From the NCBI GenBank assembly GCA_024509875.1, contig JAMPIV010019064.1:619695-683694 (forward strand): a DNA stretch of 64,000 bases. Reading direction: 5' to 3'. The position numbers and the translations under genes are program-made. Position 1 is the first letter of the stretch. Every line of letters starts with the position of its first letter. Positions 1 to 11,394 of the stretch are shown here, in pieces. A model generated the notes under the pieces. The model worked only from the letters and a program-made list of their open reading frames with translations, made no database searches and had not been told where the DNA came from. This DNA is from Oreohelix idahoensis (Eukaryota; Mollusca; Gastropoda; Stylommatophora; Oreohelicidae).

Positions 1-164
1 GAACTACGTAGCAGCAGCGAGGATCCCCATGCATGTATACGGGATCACACATTCTATAAATATATTTTTGTGCACACCCTCATTTGCGCATTCTTCTTTG
101 GTAAGTGTTACTATTTTCGGGAAAGTACCTAAATAAGGGAAACTCATCTCATCTCATAATCGGA

Positions 165-270
165 ACCTCTTCTACCCCGTAAAACGAGGTGTAGAGTACC
201 CAAGGAGCACAAGGCCCCTGGGCAAAACGTGTAATCGAAGTGACTGGCAAACAGGTGATTAGCCCATAGG
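165..270. repeat. Mixed repeat relic with head of the RTE-derived short element
   Basis: The segment joins two pieces seen elsewhere in the window. Around 200-216 it has the CCAAGGAGCA-type core of the dispersed family found near 3.7, 42.3 and 46.3 kb. At 231-265 it has, in minus orientation, about 35 bases nearly identical to the first part of the 210-bp RTE-derived elements at 4.6 and 42.5 kb. The 3' half of that element is missing. I see no target duplication. Confidence 0.45.
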
Positions 271-884
271 GAAACAATACAATTAATGTCTAACTTTAAA
301 CCAAAGTTGCATCCCTTAGCGTTACGCACTGACAGAAAAAGCTGGGATTTTATATATATGATGATAGTCTAAGTTAATCCTAACCTTGGCGAAGATTTCG
401 TAATCGTAATTTGGGTTGTGTTGTTCTGTTATGGCAAGACTGAATCTCTTAACTTACTCGTCGCGGTAATACTGAAACTTGGAACAAAGGAAAGTTCAAA
501 CCGGTATGCCTAATGATTTTTCCTGATAAGAATATACCACATAACATCACCCCAGAGGTCAAAGGTTGTAGAGGTGGTTTGATCATGTACTAGTCATGGA
601 AAGAGGTGTCCAAGACAAGCAGTGAAATGAGCTCCCCGAAAACAGACAGTTAAAACCAGGTAGTCTGCGAACACTGATGGTTTCTCGTTGTGCGAGGCCC
701 TAGGTAAGCGTGAACTTGCGATGTCTCTTTTAAATAAATTTCTGTTGTATCGACAAGCATATATTTGTCCCCATGCGCCCTTGCACAAGTTGTATGGTTT
801 ATGTAGCAATTTGTTTCTTAAAATGAAGTTCCAAGCTTCACCAACAGCTTTCCTTAGTCGACTTCCATGACATTACTTGGTACG
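271..884. other. No gene recognised
   Basis: Moderately AT-rich sequence with only short chance ORFs. I see no motif, splice-flanked exon or repeat shared with the rest of the window. Confidence 0.5.
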
Positions 885-892
885 GTGCAAAC

Positions 893-1843
893 CAGGGCTG
901 TGGATTCGGAGTTGTAGAGTCGGTCATTTTTAGTGGAGTCGGTAAAAACTGCCCCGACGCCGACTCCGAATTTTACGAGACTTAAGTCATGGCAGATGCA
1001 CGTTTGATCCATGCAAGAGAGGGGAGCGCTTTACAATTTAGAAATAACATTTTAAAGTAGTAGAATTCCTAAAACTACTTTCATGTTAAAGTACATTTAT
1101 TTTTACATAATGTCGGAAAACGGCAGTTGCTTCTGATCATAAATAAAGTTTTTATCACAACTGGAAATGTGTTGGCACAATTAGAACAAGCACGCACGAA
1201 ATGAAAATAAACTATATACACTGCCATTTTCCCGTCATTGTTAAAATGACACTATTTTGCCTCATGGTGTTTGGTAAAGCAGTCATTTGTGTGCAAGTGT
1301 GGATGATTAGTTACTGTGTATTACTGTATAAATGAATGAATAGTTTAAAATGTACTCGACGAAAGCCACGTATTCATTTATTCTTCTTCTCCTTCTTCCT
1401 CGTTCGCCCTGAGAAGGACGTTGGTAGCGTTGTGTCTGTTTACAGCGAAGCTGCGATATCTGCACCTTTCGGCCGACACACCCGACTTCAGCACGGCATT
1501 TTTTGAGACCAGGTTTGCCTTCCCACTTCGATCCCTACTCTCTCAGCCAGACTGCAGTGATGCAGCCTGTTTCCAGCACCACCACTTGGAGGTGGAGTAG
1601 GGTCTTGGTCAGCTCTGGTTCGCTGACCCTGACGCAAGCAGTCAAGCTATGGGTCGCTGACTGCATTCTCTATTGCTGCATCTTTGGGTCCCATTCATTT
1701 ATTCACGCACATACCATACTTATACACATAACTCTATATAAGTGCATAACTTTATGCCGTATCACCAGTGTTTTTTTTTTAAATTAGTCGGGGTTCTAAA
1801 ATTTCCGGAGTCGGAAGATTTTTTAGCCGACTCCACAACCCTG
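893..1843. mobile_element. hAT-like non-autonomous DNA transposon (951 bp)
   Basis: The ends are imperfect inverted repeats beginning CAGGGCTGTGG on the left and, in reverse complement, CAGGGTTGTGG on the right. Both continue into GAGTCGG-rich subterminal sequence, and further GAGTCGG-like words lie inside each end. The flanks are GTGCAAAC (885-892) and GTGCAAAG (1844-1851), an 8-bp target duplication with one mismatch, which is the hAT length. No transposase is encoded. The interior at 1400-1700 is more GC-rich than the ends and contains a CCCTGAGAAGGACG word resembling the UTR motif of the LINE array at 26-31 kb, so it may be captured sequence. The superfamily call rests on target-site length and the CAGGG start. 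Confidence 0.7.
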
Positions 1844-1851
1844 GTGCAAAG

Positions 1852-2317
1852 GCACAATAATTCTTTCCCTCCTTAGAGACCTTTGTCATCATCAATATCA
1901 TTTCCCTTTGCGCTCCTTACGAAGCATGGGCCACGGCTACAGCTGGTACCTTTGTAGGAAGCCTGCACCAAGAATTCACATGATCTTACAGCGGGGGTTT
2001 ATGTAGCAATTACGTTTACATGATGAGGCTGGCAGCCTCTATGCACACCTAATATTAGTCGCCTAGCACGATACGCCTGAAGGTGCAATAGTCGTAGTCT
2101 TTGCCTCTTCAGAGAGCCCCGGGAACGTCACCTTTGAAGGTTGAATTAACTCTATTGTACTGTACAGGCAACAATCTTGTCGCAAACGTGGTTAGTATTA
2201 TGGCTAAGGTTCGCGTTCGTGGCTATTTTTCTGTCTAAACCTAACCCTAAATTCTAACGCTTTGAATAAGCACTTTAATGAAGGTAAAGAAAGTATCATA
2301 ACAGATATTTCAGTAGA
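1852..2317. other. No gene recognised
   Basis: Non-coding sequence between repeats. I found no convincing exon or repeat. Confidence 0.4.
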
Positions 2318-2475
2318 GGAGTGAGGTGTTAGAGACTTCACTTTTACTAGGTCTCAACTATATGAGGTGGAGTGATCACTTCCCTTCCTCGCTGCGTTCG
2401 CCTTCCCTAATTCATGAGCAGAGTAAGTTACTCGTGTACAGCTAGGTAGACTGGAGCGTGACGCTAGATCTCAAA
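2318..2475 (-). repeat. Relic of a tRNA-related SINE family
   Basis: It shares GTGTTAGAGACTT, GAGGTGGAGTG, CCTTCCTCGCTGC and GGAGCGTGACGC in the same order with the SINE at 4468-4905, but lacks the tRNA-like head. It serves as an empty-site reference: the 210-bp insertion present in the 4.5-kb copy is absent here. Confidence 0.6.
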
Positions 2476-2509
2476 TCCAGTAGCCTAATTTTATTTATTA
2501 TTATTATTT

Positions 2510-2640
2510 TTTTTAAAGAAAAATAACCAGTTCAACCTCTTCTGGGTTACAACTATGGCATATAGTCTCTCTAATTCCAAATAATAATTTTAACTGCCGA
2601 TAACACTTTGCCATATGAAGCAAACACTCTAACCGCCCTG
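2510..2640. repeat. Relic of a dispersed repeat with a GTTCAACCTCT core
   Basis: The words GTTCAACCTCT, GGGTTACAA and AATTCCAAATAAT recur in similar order near 58,410-58,480. Related GTTCAACC...TATAATTGGGGTATAT wording occurs at 26.4 and 28.7 kb. The right end, read on the minus strand, has a GCGGTTAGAGTG-like tRNA A-box resemblance. This is probably an old SINE. Orientation and limits are uncertain. Confidence 0.35.
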
Positions 2641-3022
2641 CTACTTGACGTTCATAAACACTTATTAGAGCTCATCATTTATAATTTACGACACTACCAT
2701 AAATCGCAGATGTTTTTCCTTTTCTTGTAAATAAAATTTTGCCTCGTTTTGGCAAGGAGCGTCCCGTTCTACCTAGTAGGTAAATATTGGGGCGCATGTC
2801 CAAATATAAGAGACCTTTAGGTCTGACAACGTTTACGAAAATGAACAAACGTAAGGAAATTACAGTAACTCTAACCCTGCTTGCTACAAGATGGCCGACT
2901 GTACAGTAAAGTGTGTTTTAACCACCTTTGTAAAACTGGCAATCAGACTACTTTTACATTAATTATCATTTTGTGCTTCACGCGCAGACTTAAATTATGT
3001 AGCCTAATTACGAACTACTTAC

Positions 3023-3174
3023 GTTGCAGAAGGTAGACTTTGAACCTCTTCTTCAAACCTGCTCAGATTTCGCAGTTTTTGATCAGCCTCCCGAAGTCTC
3101 CTTCTCACTTCTTCATATTCCACTTTATTGTCCTGAATCAGCATTTTGTTCGACGATGAAACAATGAAGGACAT
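3023..3174 (-). CDS. Candidate first coding exon of an unidentified host gene
   Basis: Read on the minus strand, an ATG opens a 50-codon frame plus two bases that ends exactly at a consensus splice donor (AAC|GTAAGT, the GT at 3022-3021). The peptide starts MSFIVSSSNKMLIQ. It then becomes strongly charged and helical (EYEEVRRRLREADQKL, then RFEEEVQSL), a short coiled-coil-like stretch. The reading is open throughout and unlike any transposon protein here. The remaining exons would lie to the left, outside the window. I do not recognise the family. The alternative is a chance ORF next to a chance GTAAGT. Confidence 0.5.
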
Positions 3175-3484
3175 TTTCCAGGGCTTGGGTTTTGTTAATT
3201 AAGGAGTCATATTTTTTTTAATGTTTACACTTATCGATCAGCGTATCGTTTCCTACCAAGATATTTATGGTTGATTTTCCAAAAGAGGTGGATAAGAGCT
3301 TTTAGTAGATCCCTTCCAACAACAGGCCACAGTAATTTACAAACCTACACTGAAATCCAGCAGTGCATTCTTGGGGTCCAATAAGAAGTGTTCCCTATTA
3401 AAGGCCAGTCCAGTCCTGCAACAGTAAACCCAGAGTTGTGTCTATTTTAAAGTTTACATAGTCATATTTCTTTATCGTGTTTTC

Positions 3485-3590
3485 CTTTCAAAATGGCTAT
3501 CTCCAGTTCGAAGTTTGATTGGCTGAAATCGTGTTCACTAACTCAAACGTCATGATTTTGTGCCTAGGTGATTATGACGTAGCATTGCTT
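3485..3590 (-). promoter_or_regulatory. Possible promoter-like cluster upstream of the 3.1-kb exon
   Basis: Read on the minus strand, about 340 bp upstream of the candidate exon start, there is an inverted CCAAT box (CAGCCAATC, core at 3518-3522). CRE half-sites lie at 3548-3552 (CGTCA) and 3575-3580 (TGACGT). Position and motif density fit a promoter, but each motif is short and there is no transcript evidence. Confidence 0.25.
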
Positions 3591-3671
3591 CAAATAGAAA
3601 AAAAAAACTATGCAGCAAAGCGTTCTTTACAAAAGTAAGGGGGCGTGTCTCCAGTGTTGCAAGAGGGCCGA

Positions 3672-3860
3672 TACAGTCATCATCATCCTTCGGCTACCCA
3701 AGGAGCATAGGCCTTCAGCAAACTTATGCCAAGGACTTTCCATGTCTCCTTTTTCTCCTTCATGTCTGTCCTTAGTTCCCTTCTCCGCGTGTTCCTTGAC
3801 ACCCCCCCCCCCTCTACTTCTCATACCTTTTAGATTCCAGAACAAGGATTACCTGGTAAA
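3672..3860 (+). repeat. Dispersed repeat with a CCAAGGAGCATAGGCC core
   Basis: The order CATCATC, CCAAGGAGCA, AGGCCTTCA, CAAACTTATGCCA recurs at 42,160-42,385 (minus) and 46,253-46,340 (plus). It has no coding capacity. Three diverged copies in one window indicate an interspersed family, either a SINE or a LINE untranslated segment. A run of 12 C lies near its right end. Confidence 0.55.
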
Positions 3861-4467
3861 TATTTTAAACAAATAAAGAAGGGACACCCGAGGCCTGTAA
3901 AAAGTAAATAAATAAATATTACACACATAAAGGTATGTTTCAGGCACTCGTGAGAAATAAAGAAGTAGAAAACTAGACAACAGAAAAACGACAGAAGTGA
4001 TAGGCTCACGGAGAATCGAACCCAGGACCATCCGAACGGCAACACCACCTTGCTACGGAATACATCAATACGTATACAGAGTCAAGTACGATACTGAAGT
4101 TCTATAAACACCTTTTGCAGTTGGTTTTCAGTAATATCATTAATCGCGTTAGTTATTTTAGTGCAATAAATGAATCACTCTAATTACATATAGAACTTGA
4201 TTAAATTACCTTTCTGACCTTTTTAACAGATTGACTGTGTCACCTATAGGACTGAAGTTATATATATATATATTTGAAACTGCACACGGATTAATGACTT
4301 GTAAAAATAACTTAAGAGAAAAAAGACAATGTATACTGCAAACACGTGGGGAAAAGTACATGAACACAGACAAAAACAACTACGTGAGCATCACAGAAAG
4401 ATGAAAAGGAAGAAAGAACACGGGTAACATAAGGGGAATATCCCATATCAGATACAACCAAATGGTA
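3861..4467. other. No gene recognised
   Basis: Low-complexity AT-rich DNA with a short TA run around 4260-4272. Only chance ORFs occur. Confidence 0.45.
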
Positions 4468-4905
4468 GTAAAGTGTTAGAGACTTTCTAATACTAGGTCC
4501 GGCATCTTGAGGTGGAGTGGCCTGTTTCCTTCCTCGCTGCATTTTCCTTGCCTAACTCAAAGACCCCCAACGGGCTGATCACCCGTTTGCCAGTCACTTT
4601 GATTACAGAAACAACAGCAAACGGATTGATTTGTCGTTGCCCTAAAGACGCCATTAGGCGTGATGGGAACAACGGCAAAGAAAATCTATTCGCTGTTGCC
4701 CTTAAGACGCCACTAGGCGTAATGGCCACTGACTGCTTTGCCGGTCGTTGGCTAAGGATGGAAGAAGAAGAGAAGAACTCAAAGACCAAAGTCATGTACA
4801 GTTAGGTGGACTGGAGCGTGACGCCACCATGTATCAATCCCGGCACCTTTGCCGCGAGAGGTCAGCGCCCTAACCACTCTGCCGTTTGGACGCTCCATGA
4901 GGAAA
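4468..4905 (-). mobile_element. tRNA-derived SINE interrupted by a 210-bp element
   Basis: On the minus strand the head contains CAGAGTGGTTAGGGCGCTGA, which matches a tRNA A-box region. About 40 bases later comes GGGATTGATAC, a degraded B box. The body matches the relic at 2318-2475. The body is split at 4566-4775 by an element flanked by a 12-bp duplication of SINE sequence. Outer target duplications could not be identified. Confidence 0.6.
4566..4775 (+). mobile_element. RTE-derived short non-autonomous element, copy 1 (nested)
   Basis: The 210-bp element is bounded by a perfect 12-bp target duplication, AACTCAAAGACC, at 4554-4565 and 4776-4787. Its 3' end (GGCGTAATGGCCACTGACTG, then GCTAAGGAT and GAAGAAGAAG) matches the 3' ends of the SR2-like RTE LINEs at 22.1, 46.2 and 46.9 kb. 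Its head has a short hairpin (AACGGG...CCCGTT) and resembles the RTE 5' untranslated region just ahead of the ORF (GGGCTGA-CACCC...TTACGGAAACAACA). The GACGCCA-TAGGCGT tail motif occurs twice in tandem. It is probably mobilised in trans by the RTE. Confidence 0.75.
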
Positions 4906-5827
4906 AAAGCAACACACAAAAGAAAACAAGTAACAAGGCCGAACAACAAATAACGAAATAATAATGCAAAGAATCTAACAAAAACAAAATACAAAAAAAA
5001 AAGTACGCACTCCCCAAAACAAAAAACAACAGCATCAAATGGAATAATAATTTTAAAAAATGTTTTAAACTGAATGGCCTGTATTAGAATTCCAACAATG
5101 AACGTCAAGGAGGTTCTCCGTTTAAGCAAGATAATATATCTTCATATGGCATAACTTTAGAATAAGAAAGGTTTTCAAACATTTATTTTTTAATGTTACA
5201 GTAGGCAATATTTAAGAAAATAAAGGTTTTAGGATGCTGAAGAGTTAAGTGTAAGTTATTGTTGTTCAGAATCGACACCACTGCATTCCAGGCAAACCTA
5301 CAAGTGCTAAGTCTCCTTCAGAAAATATCTAAGATTATGGATGCTGATTGCTCCGATAGCACGCTAATAGTGTGCATGCCTGATGCATTCTCTCATACGT
5401 CCATCCCTGCTAATTAATGTTAAATTCTACCAATCTTAACCACGTTGATTCATCGATTACATTGTCGCAGGCAATCTTTAATTGTCCTTAGTAGCTCTCC
5501 CTTATCCATATCCAGTGTCGCAACCGTGGGTACTCTCCAGGCTAGTATGTCTGCTCTCTTATTGCCGCGGACATTGCAAAAATCAAGAAAACTAAACTGG
5601 TCGAATACTTACCTTGAAAATAAAAAAATATATAAAAAAATATTTTAAACACACGCTTTTAATGCACTAAAAAGCTACATATAATTTTTCAAGGAGTGTA
5701 TAGCTTACAGTCAAAAAATTTAACATCAAATTGACAAAAAGCGTGGGGCTCCTAAACGTATATCATATATTTTATCCATGAGTGTGGAATCAAGTGTAAA
5801 GCAGTAGTTAATTTCCTGTGGAGCACC
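4906..5827. other. No gene recognised
   Basis: A-rich unique-looking sequence. Chance ORFs only. I found no shared repeat or splice-flanked coding block. Confidence 0.4.
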
Positions 5828-6003
<176 letters not shown>

Positions 6004-6520
6004 ATACAATGGAATTTCCGTAGTGCAAAAAAGAACCTCATTCGGTTATTAGGCCAGTATACAAATACACAATCAATTTTTGCAATACAAGAAACACAGC
6101 TCAATCCCTCAAACAAATTTAACAACCCTGCATGCATCACTCTTAGAAATGACAGACAAGACAATAAAGCGGGTGGGGTAACATTCTTGGTTCATAAAAT
6201 ATACAAAATAAACTGACTGGGAAACTTTCAAATCAGAACATTTTGGAGGAATAAGAGTAACTATAAATAGTGATATAGAAGCACTGAAAATAATAAACAA
6301 ATACTGCCCCAGCGGCAACATACAAGAACAGGACATCGAAGTACTTAGATAAAGAATACAGCTGAAAACTATAATAGTGGGACTTTAATGCACACCACGA
6401 AGCACAAGAAGGTAACAGAATAGACAAATCAGGGAAACGACTACTGAACTTCATATAAAGTAAAGAACTAATATTTCTGACTAATGGATCAGCAACAAGA
6501 ATCAACCCATGTGCAGATCA
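6004..6520 (+). pseudogene. Decayed LINE endonuclease fragment (I/jockey type)
   Basis: The first 200 bases encode an apurinic-endonuclease-like N-terminus: [12 protein letters not shown], then IFAIQETQL, then [10 protein letters not shown]. This is the N-E-GG pattern of I/jockey LINE endonucleases. Downstream, frames with stops continue as FGGIRVTI, IVG and FLTNGSATRINPCADH-like pieces, which is the order expected of the same domain. The RT is missing. It begins directly after the microsatellite. Clade assignment is approximate. Confidence 0.6.
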
Positions 6521-9021
6521 TGTGGCCGTGCGTGTTGATAGTTGTTTTAGATTGTATTAGTGAAATTCTTATCGCTGCCCTTCAGCAGACAGGTTATGTT
6601 GATGAAAATGGTATGACTTTCGATGTTCACAACAAGACAGCCGCTCACAAACACTGATGAGTGATGAGTCAGGTTGGCGAGTGACTTCACACTGACAGCA
6701 GTGACTACAACAAAATTGTGAACGTTTATTTACAGCTTCAATTCATCTGTTGGGAATGCGACACATCTCCCTCCTTTCATTCTGTGTCTAAGTCGATGTT
6801 CATTTGTACCCTAATGCTATCTCAAACTGCCTATACTAGTCATGGCTGAAGAACAAATGCTGTCGATTACTGTTATTCTGTCTTTGAAGAATCTTCATAT
6901 CTATAGTTGCTGTTCTCAATAGTGGACATTTCTTTTCCTTATCTGTCTTGTTCTCACTTTGTTAGTGTGACGAAGTGGATGATCTCTTCACGATCTTTGT
7001 TTCTCTTCGGCAGTATCGGTACATTTGTGGTACTGATTTTTATATGCGTACTTTTAAAAGTACCAATTTCTTCCCATTATCGGCTAAGGAGCAAGTAGTT
7101 TGTATGTTCAAACATTTGTGACACTCGTTGCAGATGTTTATAGTAGCTTGCGGTGAGCAACTGAGATAAGATAGTCGCCGGCGCGTTTAGATTGAACCGC
7201 TAATAAGACGAGATTACTGTCTGTGTGACACATGTTGGCAGACAACGGTTACATAATTGCTTCCGGGCCGACTTGTTATGACAAAATTACTTTCTAATAA
7301 AGTAATAAGTATTACAGCTTACACATGTTTTCATGTGAGTTCCCCGATCTGTCTGTAAGTTTGTACACAAGGGCATCGGACATCATATTACCATATATGG
7401 GAGACGTGACCTATGCAAAATTTTTCCATGTCGGAAATATTTTGAAAGTACCACACCCGACCTGTTTGAATATGATTGGAACGTTTATTTAACTCCATAA
7501 CAAACGAAGGCGTGGGAAAATAGGAATATATTCTGACCATTACGCAGTTTTATTTCATTGTAAATTTCACGCTCGCCAAGACAACATCAGACCTCGCCAG
7601 AGTGAAGACTAGATTCATAATTACTTTTGTTAACCGGACCTTTTATTGGAGAACCAAATAAGACTTACAAAGCACAGGAAATCTTTACATTTTAATAAGG
7701 AACACCGGGACTAGCAAACTGAAGAAACACACGGAGAGAGGGAATCTATTGTCAAATTAAAGACCCCCCAGGCGCGTATAAGAGACCGACTCGTCTCTTT
7801 TATTCATCTGAGCAACAAGTCTGTAGCCAAGATTGGCGTAAGTAGTACATTTTTTCATTCTGCTTTTTATTTCCAACATGTTGTTACGTGTCTTTTTAGA
7901 TGTGAATGTTAATGGTACAATGGATATGAAGTAACAGGATAGTTCCTGGGGCCAAGATCACTTCTAGGGTAGTAAGCAAGTAGACACCGCAACAAGCCAA
8001 TATAAATTTGAATTAATTGAGCCACAATGGACGAAATGGACGATATACAATTTATTTAGGACTGCATGCAGCTCCACATACAATACAGTTCATGCCAACA
8101 TATAATGGCAGCTAAGATGCAGTAAACGATATAAAGTAGGCAGTCAATTCATGTCAGGAACGCTGTCCTTTAGTTCTCAATATGACTTTTTATATCTTCA
8201 CACCCGACACTAAGCAATTATACTTCTTGTCAATACAGATAACTAGAAGACTTGATACATCTCACCGAAGATCTTGATGTATTAGTGATAATAGAAACCC
8301 ATTTTAAACACTTTAACAATAAGGAGCTCAAACACATACGTCCACTCGCCATGACACACAATCGTATAAGGCCCCGCGCTTCTGCTCCTCTAGTTTTACG
8401 TGAGCCAGCCAAGCATATGGGCTTAACGTCACTCACCCGTCTTTATCAGTGACCCGTATAAAATAAACAAAGAGCTCTGTTGAGCTAACCATATAATAGG
8501 CACAATCGTTATGAATTTTAATCATAACATTCCCCCCCCCCCGCAAAATAATGGAAACAAAGTTTTCATTATTTCCGTGGTGTGAGTATAACAACACCAG
8601 AGTTAAATAAAGTAACTTCAAATTTCACTATAAATAAGAACTAGTATAGCACCCAGGTTTCTGCCATAGGGTAGGCAATTTAACACTAAAAGTTAGGTCA
8701 ATGGTTAATACCAAAGCCAATGTCTCCTTTAGACAAAATCCATTTTAACAGCAAAGTGAGGTCACCATAACTAAGTACTCAACATATTAAAAGATGATGG
8801 TAGCAATACATGCACTCACATACCTTACACCGTCACATAACGCCTATCAGTCCAGCCCAGTATCAGCAGTCAATTAATTAATTCCTGATAAACATCAAAA
8901 ATGCAAAGCAATAACCAATAAACACATCTGTAACCATGTAAATAGATGAAATGAGGCAGACAATCATATTAGTAAAGTGAATAAATGCAACATTTTACGC
9001 TAAAAAATTAAAGTCATGTGC
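6521..9021. other. About 2.5 kb without a recognisable gene
   Basis: I see no coding homology. A TATAAG box at about 7777 is followed some 70 bases later by GGCGTAAGTAG, which could be a promoter with a non-coding first exon or part of an old LTR. I could not find a second copy or flanking duplication to decide. A C12 run lies near 8531. Confidence 0.4.
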
Positions 9022-9026
9022 ACATC
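9022..9026. repeat. Target-site duplication ACATC, left copy
   Basis: The pentamer ACATC directly precedes TGTTACGG of the 5' LTR. It is repeated at 18114-18118 directly after the 3' LTR. Five bases is the usual Ty3/gypsy integration footprint. Confidence 0.9.
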
Positions 9027-9821
9027 TGTTACGGTATATGTTATTAACGCCGTCTGCTAAAGGTTAGCAGACGTGCAATTGTAAAGGTTAAGACATTTAA
9101 TATATTACGATAGATGTTTCAATTATTGAACGCTCCATACACGATCGATTATGACGTGTCTAGCGTTGTTTGGGTCACAGTCGGTAACTAGGAGACGCTA
9201 CCCTTTGTTACTTGACCGCCAAGCTGAATAGCTGCGTTTTCTAACCTTCCAATTCAATGGCATGATATAGCCATTTATATGTGCATTTATGATGGACCAG
9301 GGTCCGTCCTAGAACTCTATATGAGAGGAAACTTATGGAGGTTAGTGTTTAACTAGAATCCTCAGAAGGAGGAGAATAATCGTCCAATCCGTATGAAATA
9401 TTCAGACTCGCAGTCTCACTGTCGGCAGGTAGCCATGTCTATCTGCGCGTGCATATAGCTGTGATGTTCTGACGACAATACTGCATTGTATCCTTTAACG
9501 GACATTGACACGTAAACCAGCAGTCTACGTTATTGATTAATTTATGCATGACTTATACGGACTTATGTTCTGCTCATATTTGAAATGATCATCCTGTGTG
9601 CACATGTGATTAAATATTACGGACTCAACCTGAAGGCATTAATTACTTCATTAATGTTGCTGAGTTCAAGTATTACATGTTACTTCTTCATACCATGCTA
9701 CTGAGTTGTATGAACGCTTCACCCTAATTCGCGTAATGATAAAACAAGCACGATGAACAAGAAATCACTAAAATAACTATACTCAGCACATGATCTTCAA
9801 CCGGCAAATAACTCAGCAACA
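9027..9821 (+). repeat. 5' LTR (795 bp)
   Basis: It starts TGTTACGG and ends CAGCAACA, so it has TG...CA termini. Near its start it has an inverted pair, GTCTGCTAA...TTAGCAGAC, that can form a hairpin. A TATA-like CTATATGAGAGG lies about 290 bases in. It is over 99% identical to the 3' LTR. Confidence 0.95.
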
Positions 9822-11394
9822 AAGTGGTGGCCAGTGTGGAGAACGACAGAAAAAAGAAACAAACTTCTGTTCCTTACGCACATGTTAACTACAATATTTA
9901 CGATCAAGTTTCGATCACATGATCCAGTCGAAGATGACGTTGTACTCATTATAATGCCTAACAACGTGACGTCACCGAAGGTCGTGTAGGTGAACTGTCG
10001 GAGAAACCAAAGCCGTTTTCTAAGTCTAACCGGGGGAAACATGAGCCATTTGAAGCAAACACACGATATGGACTACAGGAGCAGACAGTCAGGGGCTTTA
10101 GCCTAGCTGTTGACGACCTCTAGCACTGATCTAAGCAACGGAAAAGATAAGTCTAGTTGTTTAACTGTCGTCATTGCAAACAGTAATACTGAGTCCATGC
10201 CTTTTGCCTGCATAGGCATGTTTTTTCTGAATGTGTTTCGTGTATTTGTTGGTTGTTTTAATGTGTTGTTAATTAGCGGGCCGGTTGGAGGGAACTGAAA
10301 TCTCTGGGGAATGTCGCGAACAGCTGACCACCTAGATTTCAGTCGGTCTTAGGGCAGTTAAACGATTGCACTTTTGGAAGCCCCATTGAGGTTTGCCGGT
10401 GGACTGCCTGTCCAGATCTGCTATCGTTCGACGGTTTGTGTTAGCTGTGCCGTTCCGTAGATAACTGGCGTATTTTATTTGTACTAAGTTCACATTTTTA
10501 TTCAGTTTTGTATCATGTTCGTTAACTATTTCGTCCAGTCTACTCTTACTATCAATTTATTTTATAATTGTTAAATGTTTGTCCGTTATGAGTCCTGTGA
10601 TGTCATCATTTTTTGCATTCATTTTTTTTTTGTGTACTTTGTATATTAAGTTGACCTCGGGTCAGTCCTTGACCCTTCATTTGGCTTGTGACACTTCCGC
10701 TTGTTTTATTTAGTTCATAAATTCATTTTTAATTGTGAAAATGTCTTGTTTGCGTCTTGACATTGTTTGTACCCTTTAGTTGCATCATTGTTTTGTTTGT
10801 CCTCATGATATATATTAAATACTACATTAATAATATGATATTATATTCAATAATACACTTGTAATTTAATTTAATTAATTTTTTCTGATATTTAAGGTTA
10901 ATATGGGACATTGCATAATTATGCAGTGATAGTCCAAGAAATTAGCACTACAATTTATAAGAGATGCCTAGGGCATAATAATATAATATATATATTGACC
11001 AAATAAAATAATCTTATAGTCTACCTTTGAGGTAACAGACCCATTGTATATTATTTAATATACTTTTTCTGGTACTAAGAGAGTGACTTAGTACATTGAA
11101 CAATATAATTACTAGGAATCATGCCCAACATTATTGGATATTAAGATTAATTGTGTGATGTAATTACATTATAGTTAACAGATATCATAACTATTTATGA
11201 TATAGTTAGTACTTAGATACAATATTGTTACAAAATATTGTCTATTAGTTGAACTTAGACATAAGAGTTCAGTACTATTGTGATTATTTATATTGAATAT
11301 TCCTAAGTTGAGTAAGTATAATAATTACTCTGAAGCTACTATTGACTATTTTAATCAGTAATTATCAATAATTACTTACCAGATAAAAGTCAAA
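9822..11394 (+). other. Untranslated leader of the LTR element
   Basis: This 1.57-kb non-coding leader between the LTR and gag becomes very AT-rich after about 10,800. A perfect CRE palindrome (TGACGTCA, 9967-9974) lies about 145 bases inside the leader. No long ORF occurs. Confidence 0.7.
9825..9842 (+). promoter_or_regulatory. Putative primer binding site
   Basis: TGGTGGCCAGTG starts three bases after the 5' LTR. A TGG start complementary to a tRNA CCA end is expected here. I cannot name the tRNA by eye. Confidence 0.5.

Noticed and set aside
6650..6690. Hammerhead ribozyme (CTGATGAG core)
   Set aside because: No GAAA core half and no closing stem with a cleavage site were found nearby. 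The similar CTGATGAG at 22.24 kb also lacks them.
7740..7860. Solo LTR or promoter ending at GGCGTAAGTAG
   Set aside because: The TATA-like box is suggestive, but there is no second copy, no TG...CA boundary and no flanking duplication.
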